A DNA stretch of 64,000 nt from Bacteroides sp. OF04-15BH (GCF_003477995.1 NZ_QUEM01000001.1:186001-250000); one strand, 5' to 3'; positions 50,697-60,599 are shown, numbered from the stretch's first letter. The notes: generated by a model from the sequence alone, not told the origin. Program-made: numbers and translations.

Positions 50697-53600
50697 ATGA
50701 AAATAAAGTTATCTACGTCTTTTTTGTTTGCTTTACTTTTTCCTGTTTATATGGAAGGTAAGGTAAAAGATTTGTTGCCTCGCCCCCAGCAAATCGAAAT
50801 GTCTGCAGAAAATGAATCATTTCTTCTGCATCGGTCTGTTGCATTGGAAGATCCAACGGACTGTGGCCTGTTGAAACTGTTTCTGCAACAGCATCAGTGT
50901 CCTTTAGATGATGGAGCAGAGGCACGTATCCAGGTGGAACTTTGTACAGAAATTCCAGGAAGTTATGATTATCTGCTTCCGGGTTTTGAGAGCGAAGTTT
51001 ATCAGATTAAGATAGAAAAGAACCTTGTTTCTATAAAGGCTCAGTCAGAAGTGGGAGTGATTCGTGCCGTGCAGACCCTGCAACAGATGGCAGAAGGCTA
51101 TGATTCTGCTACTCCTGCTTTGGAGTCGCTTACTATAACTGACTGGCCGGCTTTCAAACTTCGTGGACTGATGCACGATGTAGGCCGTTCATTTGTCAGT
51201 ATAGAAGAACTGAAAAAGGAGATTGATTTACTTTCCCGTTTTAAAATTAATGTCTTTCATTGGCATTTGACAGAAAAGCTGGCCTGGCGGTTTGAAGTAA
51301 AGGCCTATCCGCAACTCACGGCTTCCGAGAATATGGTCCGTTATCCGGGATGTTATTATACTCAGGAAGAATGTCGCGAATTGCAGGACTATGCGGCAGA
51401 ACGTGGGGTAACAGTTATTCCGGAAATAGATATGCCGGGGCATAGCGATGCTTTCCGTAAGGCTATGGGGTTTGATATGCAGAGTGATGAAGGGATAGCT
51501 GCTTTGAAAAATATTCTTGATGAGGTAGTCCTTACCTTTTCTAAGGCACCCTATATTCATATTGGAGGTGATGAAGTAAGAATCACTTATCCGAATTTCT
51601 TGGAAACAATGGCAGCCTATGTCAGAGGACAGGGACGGAAGGTTGTTGTCTGGAATCGTCTGGTTTCCGGTCCTCCGACTACGGCAGTGGCGGATATGAC
51701 GCAAATGTGGGCCAGCTCCGGTCAGAAGGTTTCCGGTATTCCGAATATTGACTGCCGTTATAATTACATCAATCATTTTGATGTATATGCCGATGTTGTC
51801 GGTATTTATAAAAGCAATATTTATTATGAAGAGAAAGGAAATGAGGATATCGCCGGTACAATTACAGCTATATGGAATGATACCAAGACAGAAACTCAGG
51901 AAGATATCGTGCGCCAAAACAATTTGTATGCCAACGCACTGGCTACGGCGGAAAGAGCTTGGATTGGTGGCGGAAAACAGTATATCGAGACTGGAGGAAC
52001 TTCTTTACCTTCGTCTGGTGAAGAATATGAAGAGTTTGCAGATTGGGAGCGGCGTTTTCTCTTCCATAAGAATCATTCCTTGAAAGACGAACCGATTCCT
52101 TATGTGCGCCAGTGTAACGTGAAGTGGAGGATTACGGATCCATTTCCGAATGGCGGAGACCCTCAAAAGGTTTTGCCGCCTGAAACGGATGGCAGTGATT
52201 TGTTGCCTATTTCCTTTGATTATGATGGTAAGAAGTATTTTTCATCTGTGGCTACCGGTGCCGGTATTTATCTGAAGCATATCTGGCATCCGCGTGTACC
52301 TTCTTTCTATTCATCACCCGATAACGGATTGACGGCTTATGCTTGGACTTATGTTTATTCTCCCGTAGCACAGAAAGTGGGGGCTCAGGTGGAGTTCTAT
52401 ACTTATAGCCGCTCAGGCAATGAGAAAGCTCCGGAAAAGGGATGTTGGGACCGCAGAGGATCGCGTCTTTGGGTGAATGATCAGGAGATTGCCGCTCCGG
52501 AATGGAAACAGCCTGGAAAGAATATTTTGCAGGATCATGCTACCGAAGGATTGACCAATGAGAATTTTACGGCACGTCCGGTTGTTCCTTTGACTTTGAA
52601 GCAGGGATGGAATAAGATCTTTATGAAGTTGCCGCATGCCAGCAGTGGGGGAACAGGAAGAGACAAATGGCAATTCACGTTTGTAATTACTGATCCGGAA
52701 GGTAAGGATGCGGTAGATGGATTGATTTATTCGCCTTCCAAATCTATGGACGACAGTTCGCAGGAACTCTCTGTCTATGTGGATTCTTTGTTTCGATATG
52801 TCGCTGAGAATTTCAGAGCAGAAGAGGTCGGTTATTATGATGAGGCTCTGGCACAACCTTTGAAAATAAAATTGGAAGAGGTCTATGCTTCCTTGGGCGA
52901 ATCTATGTCCGAAGCCGAGCGCAGGAAACAGAAAGAGGATTTACAGAATCTGCTGGGTTCTCTGAAGAATCAGATGCAGCAAGCTGAAATCAATCAGCCG
53001 GTAGTTTCTACCGATGCAGAAGAGGTGTGGTATGTCCTGAGTACTCCTTTGCGAGGAAACCGTTATCCTTCTTCACCAGGTTCCGGAAAGGAACTGGTGG
53101 GGATAACGGAGGCGGGTAAATCTGCCACCTGGAAATTTGAACTTCGGAGAGATGGTACTTATAATATTGTCAATGCAGCCGATGGTGGATTCGTATCTCC
53201 TGATGCTTCGGAAAACTCACCCTTAAGAATGTCTTTGGCTGAGCCTGATCGGGGATGGACTGTTTCTGCTTCGGATGAGAAAGGATTGGTTATCCTGACT
53301 TCCGGTTCCGTTCAATGGAATCAGACCAATAATGCTCAGCAAGGATATAAAATATTCAATTGGGGAGGAGGAAAAAATACAACGGACACGGGATGCAAAT
53401 ATAAGATAGAACGTACCAGTTTGCCGGCTTATCCGAAAACAAGTTCAGATAAGGTGTTCTATTGGTATAAGATTTCTACTCCGCTTCGGGATAATCTGTT
53501 TGTTACGTCAAAAGGAGATAATAATTCCTTGATCGGAGCGCAGAATCAGGACTCTGATGCGGTTCTCTGGAAACTTGTAGAACGTGAAGATGGGGACTTG

Positions 53601-54020
53601 AATCTGATAAGTCGCTTGGATCAGACTTTTATTTCGCCCGAAGCTCCTCATAATGCTCCGCTGCAAACCGTTACTGAAGAACCGGACAGAGGATGGCAGC
53701 TGCAGTCTGCCGACACAGAAGGGCATTATATCATTGTCAGCGGTAGTAGTCAGATGAATCAGACTAATGGGGGACTCGGTTATCAGATTTATAATTGGGG
53801 AGAAGGTAAGAATATCACAGATACCGGATGCCTGTTTGCCTTTACCTTTTGGGGACAGGAAGAGGAAGATGCAACCCGTGTCCATACTCCGCAACATTCT
53901 TTTTCCGATATTGAAAAATGGTTTACGGTAGACGGACGTGAACTTTTTGAACGCCCCACTCAAAAAGGAATTTATTTATTCCAGTCCGGTTCAGAAATAC
54001 GTAAAATGATGATAAAATAA
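50697..54020 (+). CDS. Secreted GH20 beta-N-acetylhexosaminidase with accessory modules
   Basis: A 1107-residue exported enzyme (signal FLFALLFPVYMEG). The GH20 N-terminal domain (about 20-150) precedes the TIM barrel, with LRGLMHDVGRSFVS, FHWHLTEKLAWRFE, IPEIDMPGHSDAF and the catalytic pair Asp292-Glu293 in HIGGDEV. The reaction is substrate-assisted removal of terminal GlcNAc or GalNAc. After a galactose-binding-like domain (about 460-680) and a helical linker come two ricin-like modules (about 770-910 and 920-1055), each starting WY(K/V)xSTPLR and ending near DTGC. These resemble the module in the sialidase next door. The C-terminus, ELFERPTQKGIYLF, is a sorting-like tail. It follows the attenuator. 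Confidence 0.9.
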   Translation: MKIKLSTSFLFALLFPVYMEGKVKDLLPRPQQIEMSAENESFLLHRSVALEDPTDCGLLKLFLQQHQCPLDDGAEARIQVELCTEIPGSYDYLLPGFESEVYQIKIEKNLVSIKAQSEVGVIRAVQTLQQMAEGYDSATPALESLTITDWPAFKLRGLMHDVGRSFVSIEELKKEIDLLSRFKINVFHWHLTEKLAWRFEVKAYPQLTASENMVRYPGCYYTQEECRELQDYAAERGVTVIPEIDMPGHSDAFRKAMGFDMQSDEGIAALKNILDEVVLTFSKAPYIHIGGDEVRITYPNFLETMAAYVRGQGRKVVVWNRLVSGPPTTAVADMTQMWASSGQKVSGIPNIDCRYNYINHFDVYADVVGIYKSNIYYEEKGNEDIAGTITAIWNDTKTETQEDIVRQNNLYANALATAERAWIGGGKQYIETGGTSLPSSGEEYEEFADWERRFLFHKNHSLKDEPIPYVRQCNVKWRITDPFPNGGDPQKVLPPETDGSDLLPISFDYDGKKYFSSVATGAGIYLKHIWHPRVPSFYSSPDNGLTAYAWTYVYSPVAQKVGAQVEFYTYSRSGNEKAPEKGCWDRRGSRLWVNDQEIAAPEWKQPGKNILQDHATEGLTNENFTARPVVPLTLKQGWNKIFMKLPHASSGGTGRDKWQFTFVITDPEGKDAVDGLIYSPSKSMDDSSQELSVYVDSLFRYVAENFRAEEVGYYDEALAQPLKIKLEEVYASLGESMSEAERRKQKEDLQNLLGSLKNQMQQAEINQPVVSTDAEEVWYVLSTPLRGNRYPSSPGSGKELVGITEAGKSATWKFELRRDGTYNIVNAADGGFVSPDASENSPLRMSLAEPDRGWTVSASDEKGLVILTSGSVQWNQTNNAQQGYKIFNWGGGKNTTDTGCKYKIERTSLPAYPKTSSDKVFYWYKISTPLRDNLFVTSKGDNNSLIGAQNQDSDAVLWKLVEREDGDLNLISRLDQTFISPEAPHNAPLQTVTEEPDRGWQLQSADTEGHYIIVSGSSQMNQTNGGLGYQIYNWGEGKNITDTGCLFAFTFWGQEEEDATRVHTPQHSFSDIEKWFTVDGRELFERPTQKGIYLFQSGSEIRKMMIK

Positions 54021-54092
54021 AAGCTGTTTTTTTGTAAATCCAAAAGAAGTACCTATATTGATAGGTAAATTATTAAAATTAGGATCTATATC

Positions 54093-56678
54093 ATGAAATC
54101 ATTTGTAATTAGCATATTCCTTCTTCTATTTTGGAATAATGTTCTTTTCTTACAGGGGAAAAATACACCTAGAGAAACTTTGCTGATTAATTCTGGTTGG
54201 AAATTTTTTCAAGGGGATGATAGTTTAGCTACAAGAAGTGATTTTGACGATTCCTCCTGGGAGAACGTCGGATTGCCTCATTCGTTCAGTATTCCCTATT
54301 TTATGTCCAAAGACTTTTATGTAGGTTATGGCTGGTATCGAAAATGTCTTAATCTGGATTTGGATGATTTAAAAAAGAAGCTTTTTCTGGAATTTGATGG
54401 AGTGTTTCAAGAGGCAGAGGTCTTTGTGAATGGTAAACTGGCTGGAACTCATGTGGGGGGATATACGGGCTTTTCTGTTGATATTTCATCTTACATTAAA
54501 TTGGGAGAAAATCAGATCGCAGTCAGGGTGAATAATTTATGGAAGCCGGATGTTGCACCAAGAGCTGGTGAGCATGTGTTCAGTGGGGGTATCTATAGAA
54601 ATGTTCGGTTGGTGAAAAAGGAACATTGCTATGTCACTTGGTGCGGAACTTTTGTTACAACACCTGAATTGGAAAAGAATCATGGTAGAAGTTCTGTTGT
54701 AATGATTGAAACAGAAATATCTAATGAAAGTGGAAAAATTGGGAAAATCCGATTGCAGACGCATGTTTTAGATAAAAACGGGGAGCTTGTGACAGAAGTA
54801 CAGACTACCGAAAAGATTGCAGCAGGTGAGAGTAAAAAAATAGTGCAGTCTACTCCTCCTGTTTTACAGCCTCATTTATGGGCTCCAGAGACTCCTTATC
54901 TATATAAATTAATCACGTATGTCTATCATGATGATGAGTTGGTGGATTGTGTAGAAACTCCTTTTGGTTTCCGTTGGTTTGAATGGACTGCGGAGAACGG
55001 CTTTTTTTTAAATGGAAAACCTTTGCAGATAAAGGGAGTTAATGTACATCAGGATCAGGCTGGCTGGGGAGATGCTGTGACGGATATGGCTTTGCGCAGA
55101 GACGTAAATATGATGAAGGAAGCAGGATTTAATTTAATCCGTGGCTCTCATTATCCACATGCACCCGCATTTTCTCAGGCATGTGACGAAGCTGGTATCT
55201 TACTATGGTCCGAAGCTCCTTTTTGGGGGATTGGAGGATTTAAAGAGGATGGTTATTGGGACAGCAGTGCTTATCCTACAAACGAGAAGCATCAGGAAGC
55301 CTTTAAGAGAAGTATATTCAGACAATTGGAGGAAATGATACGCATTCATCGGAATCATCCTTCTATCGTTGTGTGGAGTATGGGAAATGAGGTCTTTTTT
55401 TCAGCCCCGGAAGTAATGCCTGATGTTCGTACTTTGTTACGGCAAATGGTGGATTTGAGTCATCGTTTGGATTCGACAAGACCTGCGGCAATAGGAGGGG
55501 CTCAACGGCCTTTGGGAGACGAACGGATTGATAAAATCGGAGATATTGCCGGTTATAATGGAGATGGTGCGACTCAACCTGATTTTCAAAATCCGGGAAT
55601 TCCAAACCTTGTGTCTGAATATGGAAGCGTAACAGCAGACCGTCCGGGGGAATATTCACCCGGTTGGGGAGATTTGCAGCGTAATGAAGGCTGGAAGGGA
55701 GTTCCTTGGCGTTGTGGACAAGCTATTTGGTGTGGATTTGATCATGGAAGTATTGCCGGTAGTGCGTTGGGCAAAATGGGAATTGTAGACTATTTCCGTA
55801 TTCCAAAGCGTTCTTGGTACTGGTATCGGAATAATTATGCGGGAATTGCTCCACCAAAGTGGCCGGTTGCCGGTGAACCGATATGTTTGAATTTAAAAGC
55901 AAGTAAGACTAAAAAAGTTAAAACTGATGGAACGGATGATGTTTTATTGTGGATTTCTGTTTGTGATACGACCGGAAATATCATTTCTTGTGCACCGACT
56001 GTTGAGTTGAAAGTTATATCCGGACCAGGAGAATTTCCTACAGGACGTACGATTCGATTTGAGAAAGACAGTGACATTCGTATCATGGATGGTCAGGCCG
56101 CTATTTCTTTCCGTTCTTATTTTTCGGGAAAAACCATTATTGAGGCAAGTTCTGAGGGGTTAAAGAAAGCATGTATAGAAATTGAATTTGAAGGTGAGAA
56201 TCCGTTTCATGAAATTGGAGACTCTTATTATAAAGAGCGTCCCTATAAGCGTTTTGTCCGTTCTATGAATGAGAATATAATTCAGATTTTTGGTCGGAAT
56301 AATCCTGTTTTTGCCAGTAGCAGTGAAGCAGAGCATGTACCGGGTATGGCTGCTGATGGTAATGTTCGTACTTATTGGAAGGCTACGGATGAAGATCAAG
56401 CTCCTTATTGGATGCTAGATACGGAGAAACTTTTGATGTTGAAGGAAATTCAGATAAGATTTCCATCAAAAGAAGATAGAGCCTTTATAATCGAATGTTC
56501 GGAGAATCAGAGGGACTGGACAGAAATTAATACATCACAGGGAAATAATGTTGATGCTGTTACAGACTGTGTTGTTTTTTCTGATTTGCAGGATACAGGA
56601 CGTTTTATTCGTGTTCGCTTTTTCCATAATAAAAATGCTGCCTTATCAGAGGTTGTCGTAAAAGGAGTTGTCAAGTGA
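54093..56678 (+). CDS. Secreted GH2 beta-galactosidase-like enzyme with C-terminal F5/8-type domain
   Basis: An 861-residue exported enzyme (signal FVISIFLLLFWNNVLFLQG). GH2 jelly-roll domain (about 30-190, with GYGWYRKCLNL, DGVFQEAEVFVNG and FSGGIYRNVRLV), Ig-like domain, then a TIM barrel with IKGVNVHQDQAGWGDAV and GFNLIRGSHYPH. Acid/base Glu433 lies in WSMGNEV and nucleophile Glu509 in VSEYGS. The last ~120 residues form an F5/8 type C-like sugar-binding domain (MAADGNVRTYWKATDED). Beta-galactosidase is the likeliest activity given the neighbours. Coding sequence is clearly AT-rich relative to the left half of the window. Confidence 0.88.
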   Translation: MKSFVISIFLLLFWNNVLFLQGKNTPRETLLINSGWKFFQGDDSLATRSDFDDSSWENVGLPHSFSIPYFMSKDFYVGYGWYRKCLNLDLDDLKKKLFLEFDGVFQEAEVFVNGKLAGTHVGGYTGFSVDISSYIKLGENQIAVRVNNLWKPDVAPRAGEHVFSGGIYRNVRLVKKEHCYVTWCGTFVTTPELEKNHGRSSVVMIETEISNESGKIGKIRLQTHVLDKNGELVTEVQTTEKIAAGESKKIVQSTPPVLQPHLWAPETPYLYKLITYVYHDDELVDCVETPFGFRWFEWTAENGFFLNGKPLQIKGVNVHQDQAGWGDAVTDMALRRDVNMMKEAGFNLIRGSHYPHAPAFSQACDEAGILLWSEAPFWGIGGFKEDGYWDSSAYPTNEKHQEAFKRSIFRQLEEMIRIHRNHPSIVVWSMGNEVFFSAPEVMPDVRTLLRQMVDLSHRLDSTRPAAIGGAQRPLGDERIDKIGDIAGYNGDGATQPDFQNPGIPNLVSEYGSVTADRPGEYSPGWGDLQRNEGWKGVPWRCGQAIWCGFDHGSIAGSALGKMGIVDYFRIPKRSWYWYRNNYAGIAPPKWPVAGEPICLNLKASKTKKVKTDGTDDVLLWISVCDTTGNIISCAPTVELKVISGPGEFPTGRTIRFEKDSDIRIMDGQAAISFRSYFSGKTIIEASSEGLKKACIEIEFEGENPFHEIGDSYYKERPYKRFVRSMNENIIQIFGRNNPVFASSSEAEHVPGMAADGNVRTYWKATDEDQAPYWMLDTEKLLMLKEIQIRFPSKEDRAFIIECSENQRDWTEINTSQGNNVDAVTDCVVFSDLQDTGRFIRVRFFHNKNAALSEVVVKGVVK

Positions 56679-56758
56679 ATTTCCTATGATCATAAAGACT
56701 TGGAGGGTTTTAGAATCAATTTAAGGAACAATAATCATGTTGGTTACTAAAAATGTAT

Positions 56759-56766
56759 TAACTTTG
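56759..56766 (+). promoter_or_regulatory. -7 promoter motif for the ROK regulator
   Basis: TAACTTTG matches TAnnTTTG about 80 bases before the ATG at 56847. The -33 region has only a poorly spaced TTG. The regulator may thus have its own promoter in addition to read-through. Confidence 0.45.
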
Positions 56767-56846
56767 TTTACTTAGATTCGACTTTTTAACTGAAATGTAA
56801 AAAGTTGGGTTCTCCAAATGAGATCGCTATTATTATAAAAAAACAG

Positions 56847-58060
56847 ATGTTACTTGATTTATTAAAAGAACAGGAAAGCGGAAATAAGAATATCTTGATT
56901 AAAAGAAGGATAATCTCTTATTATGCCCATCATAAGACATCAACAATTCCTAATCTGGCACGTGAACTGAAACTGAGTGTTCCTACGGTAACCAAGGCAC
57001 TTTCGAACATGTGTACGGAAGGGTATATTCTGAACTATGGAAAAGTAGAGACTACTGAAGGACGTCCGCCTACGCTTTACGGACTGAATCCGGATATAGC
57101 CTATTTTATCGGGGTTGATGTTCATCTTTTTGAACTGAATATCGGAATTATGGATCTTTCCGGAGAACTGAAACAGCTCTCCATGAATTTGCCTTATCAT
57201 CTTGAAAATAGTGATATGGCTCGGGATCAGGTCTGCCAGTATATTGCACATTTTATTCAGAATTCTCATTTATGCGAAGAAAAGATTCTGAATGTAGGTA
57301 TCAATATTCCAGGGCGGGTAAATCCGATAAGCGGTTACAGTTACAGCTGGTTCAACCAGACGGATATTCCTTTGACCAGATGGTTTTCCGATCAGTTGAA
57401 AGTTCCGGTGACAATTGATAATGACACCCGTGCCATGATTTATGGAGAACAGTTGAACGGCTGTGCCAGAGGGTATGAGAATGTCATTTTTATCAATTTG
57501 AGTTGGGGCCTTGGCGCCGGTTTTATTTTGAATGGTGAAGTATATACCGGCAGATCAGGCTTTTCCGGAGAATTGGGGCATTGTAATGTTTTTGATAATG
57601 AGATTTTGTGTCATTGCGGTAAGAAAGGCTGTTTGGAAACGGAAGTTTCCGGTATGGCTTTGCATCGTATGGTTCTGGAAAGTCTTAAAAATGGAAAAGC
57701 TTCTATTTTGCAGCAAAAATTTGAATCGGGCCAAGAACTACACTGGCAGATATTATAGAAGCTATCTGCGCAGAAGATCCTTTGTGTCTGGAGCTTTTGG
57801 AAGAAATAGCTGTTAAGTTAGGGCGTTACTTATCTGCTCTGTTGAATCTGTTGAACCCGGAACTGGTGGTAATCGGCGGAACATTGGCTGCTGCCGGTGA
57901 GTTTTTGCTGGCTCCGTTGCGAAATTCAGCTCGGAAGAATACATTGAGCTTGATCTATCATGATTCAGAAATTGTATTGTCGGATTTGAAAGAGCAGTCT
58001 GGTGTTATTGGAGCCTGTACATTGGCTCGAAGAAAGATTTTTGACCGCTTTATGGACTGA
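56847..58060 (+). pseudogene. ROK-family transcriptional regulator, frameshifted
   Basis: NagC/Mlc-type repressor of sugar catabolism, broken by a frameshift. The first part encodes the winged helix (STIPNLARELKLSVPTVTKAL), ROK core with DNDTRAMIYGEQL and the zinc site GHCNVFDNEILCHCGKKGC, then stops at 57756-57758. In another frame from about 57737 the expected continuation appears: TTLADIIEAICAEDPLCLEL, then NPELVVIGGTLAAAG to the end. The shift falls within GGGCCAAGAAC (57728-57738). A lost A from an AAA run would explain it. The start could be TTG at 56805. It may be a true pseudogene, a phase variant or a sequencing error. The likely target is the upstream glycosidase operon. Confidence 0.82.
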
Positions 58061-58105
58061 TAAGATAGATTCCGCAGTGAAAATTGGAAAACTTTTATGA
58101 TAACA

Positions 58106-58146
58106 GACTCGCCCGAAGGCTTCGGCTTTCGGGCGAGTCGTTTTTG
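58106..58146 (+). terminator. Intrinsic terminator after the ROK gene
   Basis: GACTCGCCCGAA and TTCGGGCGAGTC arms with an inner GCTTCGGC hairpin tip, followed by GTTTTT. It sits between convergent genes; the T run is on the plus strand only. Confidence 0.9.
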
Positions 58147-58149
58147 CTG

Positions 58150-60426
58150 TTATTCTGTTTTCTTTTCTTGGATACGGATACGTATTTCTTTCCGGATATC
58201 CGTTTTCTTGATCGGAATGATGATTCCCTGAATATCTTCCGAGTATCGGGCGCGGACTTTTTTACCGTTTACAGATATTTTTGAGGAAACTTTCACTCCC
58301 GGGAGTTCTATTCTGTAAGCTCTCTGTTTTTCTTGTCCGTCATACTTTCCTTGTGTTGAGGCTATCTGAACTGAGGTTTCGGTATCCTTTTTCTGATAGG
58401 TAAGCGCTGTGGTGGCGTATTGACCTTTCTGATAGTCTAAAGTAATGCCGTCGTCTTCATAAAGTGTATAAGTATTCCGGTCGCCGTTCTGTCCCGGATA
58501 GCAGCGGATCACCAAGGTGTCGAGTGGGGCAGAAGCCATCCGTTCGCGTACGGGTTGCAGGGGCAGAGGCCATCCTCCTTTGACAAAGACAGGAGATTCT
58601 TCGAGGGGACTGGATACGGTTGCGGTTTTTCCGCCCTCGTATGCTTTTCCGGTAAACAGACTGTACCAGTTGCATCCGGCAGGGAACCACACTTCCTGCT
58701 CTACAGTCTTGTCCGGTCCTGTACCTGCTTGCGTCACCGGAGCCCCGAGAATCAGGTCGCCGAAATAAAATTCTTCCGGATGTTTGTAAGACTCCTCGGC
58801 TTCCGGTTGTTCGATGTAAAGACCTCGGTTCAGCGGAAGCATATCCGTGTGGCACTGGCGCACGCTGGAATAGACATACGGCATCAACTGCGAGCGGAGC
58901 TGATAAATATGGCGCATGGCCTTTTCTTCCCGTTCGCCCCAGAGCCAGGGACGGCGGTCGTTGTCCTTTCCGGCTACGGAGTGGATGCGTAGCGAAGAGT
59001 TCAGCAGTCCGAACTGAGTCCATCGGGTGTACAATTCCGGGTCCATTCCATCATAGAAGCCACCGATATCGTGCGCCCAGAAGAAACATCCGGAGTTGCC
59101 GCTTGTTGTAGTCAGATCCACCTCAAAGCGCAGCATTTCCCAGTTACCTACGGCATCTCCCGAAAATTGGATGGGATGACGATGGTCGCCCCAGCCTCCC
59201 CAGCGGCTGAAGCCCGCGCCACGTAAGGTCTTTTCCGGCATACCTTCCGAATAAGCCGGACGCATGGAGTAGTTGTAATAGATTTCATTGAGCCACGGCA
59301 GATGCTTGGTGCTGGTGCCTCGCACTAAAGGATAGGCATAGTCCTGCTGCCAGTCCAGCCACCAGAAAGCCACGCCCATAGAGTCGCTCTCCTGATGCGC
59401 GTATTTCATGAACCGGCTCATATAATGCGGATCGCCGGCATCAAATACAGGAGTTCCGTTTTGTGTGTGTTCTGTTCCCAGGTCACGGGCAAAGGCCTTG
59501 TAGGCATCCTCTTCCGGACGCAGACCGTCGTGCGGGTGTTCGTTGAGCACCACATGAACGTTCTTTTTCTTGAATTCGGCAATCAGACCGGCCGGATCGG
59601 GAATCAGTTCCCGATTCCAGCTGTATCCGGTCCATCCTCGGGTATAGGCATGTCCGGTACCGGTGGAGAATTTCTTCTTGTGCCAGTCCATATCGAATAC
59701 CATAATGTCGAGCGGGAATCCGTGTTCGTGGTATCCGTTTACCAGATCCCGATAGTCCTGAGCCGTATATTGCCACCAGCGGCAATACCAGGCTCCATGC
59801 ACATATTTGCGGGTCATCGGCACCGGACCGCTGATGGCGGCCAGAGATTTCAAGGCAGCCTTATAGTCTGTGCCATAAATAAAGAGGTAGAGGTCCTGCA
59901 CATGGTTCCGGTCACGCAGGGTCAGAGTACCGTTCTTATAGACATCCTTTCCGGTATCGTTGATCAGATACCATCCGTTGCGGCTCAGCAGTCCTTCTTC
60001 GCGTTCCACAGGACCGCCTACGCCGTCCAGTGTGCAGAGGGCTCCTTTCAGATTTCCACTTTGTCCGTCGGTGAGACACCAGCCTTGTTTCTTGCCTTTC
60101 AGCATGAACTCGGCACGCAGATTGTTCTGTCCGAAGGGAAAGCCGTCCTGATCAAACTCCAGACGCATGGCACTGGTGGTGAAGATGTGCTTTCTGCCTT
60201 CCTGTTGATGATTCACGGCAACGTCATAGTCCTTACGGATCACAGCGAACAGGGTAGAGTCGTTTAGAAACTTCTGTCGGTTGGCATATTCCAAACGAAC
60301 CAGATTTTCTGTAATGAAGGTAATGCGGCTGTTACCTAAGATAAAGGTCCGGGCGGAAAGGCCGGAGGCTGCCATACCGAATGCCAATACAGCCGCCATT
60401 CTGAGATTATTCCATGTCTTTTTCAT
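58150..60426 (-). CDS. Secreted GH31-family glycoside hydrolase with atypical nucleophile motif
   Basis: A 758-residue exported enzyme (signal MAAVLAFGMAASGLSA). N-terminal beta domain, then the TIM barrel with YVHGAWYCRWWQYTAQDYRD, IMVFDMDWHKKKF and GWTGYSWNRELIPDPAG. Nucleophile Asp358 lies in WWLDWQQD, unlike the WxDMNE of classic alpha-glucosidases. The acid/base is Asp424 in FSGDAVGNW. Retaining hydrolysis of an alpha-linked sugar is expected. The unusual motif and mucin-type neighbours make alpha-GalNAc, alpha-galactose or a related sugar as plausible as glucose. Its promoter is at 60455-60490. It converges on the ROK gene. Confidence 0.88.
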   Translation of the reverse strand: MKKTWNNLRMAAVLAFGMAASGLSARTFILGNSRITFITENLVRLEYANRQKFLNDSTLFAVIRKDYDVAVNHQQEGRKHIFTTSAMRLEFDQDGFPFGQNNLRAEFMLKGKKQGWCLTDGQSGNLKGALCTLDGVGGPVEREEGLLSRNGWYLINDTGKDVYKNGTLTLRDRNHVQDLYLFIYGTDYKAALKSLAAISGPVPMTRKYVHGAWYCRWWQYTAQDYRDLVNGYHEHGFPLDIMVFDMDWHKKKFSTGTGHAYTRGWTGYSWNRELIPDPAGLIAEFKKKNVHVVLNEHPHDGLRPEEDAYKAFARDLGTEHTQNGTPVFDAGDPHYMSRFMKYAHQESDSMGVAFWWLDWQQDYAYPLVRGTSTKHLPWLNEIYYNYSMRPAYSEGMPEKTLRGAGFSRWGGWGDHRHPIQFSGDAVGNWEMLRFEVDLTTTSGNSGCFFWAHDIGGFYDGMDPELYTRWTQFGLLNSSLRIHSVAGKDNDRRPWLWGEREEKAMRHIYQLRSQLMPYVYSSVRQCHTDMLPLNRGLYIEQPEAEESYKHPEEFYFGDLILGAPVTQAGTGPDKTVEQEVWFPAGCNWYSLFTGKAYEGGKTATVSSPLEESPVFVKGGWPLPLQPVRERMASAPLDTLVIRCYPGQNGDRNTYTLYEDDGITLDYQKGQYATTALTYQKKDTETSVQIASTQGKYDGQEKQRAYRIELPGVKVSSKISVNGKKVRARYSEDIQGIIIPIKKTDIRKEIRIRIQEKKTE

Positions 60427-60454
60427 GATGTTTGTTTTTGCTGTTTTTCATTCG

Positions 60455-60490
60455 CAAAAATATTTCAAGTCTCCCTTTCCGTCAATAGAC
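60455..60490 (-). promoter_or_regulatory. Promoter of the GH31 gene
   Basis: On the minus strand ATTG, about 20 bp of spacer, then TATTTTTG (CAAAAATA at 60455-60462 on plus). The -7 element is a full match and the -33 is one base off. About 30 bases precede the start codon. Confidence 0.55.
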
Positions 60491-60599
60491 CATAAACCGC
60501 ATCATAAATTCTGTAAATGGATAAGTTGTTGCTATTTAGTAGGTTATATTCTGAAATATAGAGCCGATCATAAAAATGACATGATACGCAACAAGGCGT

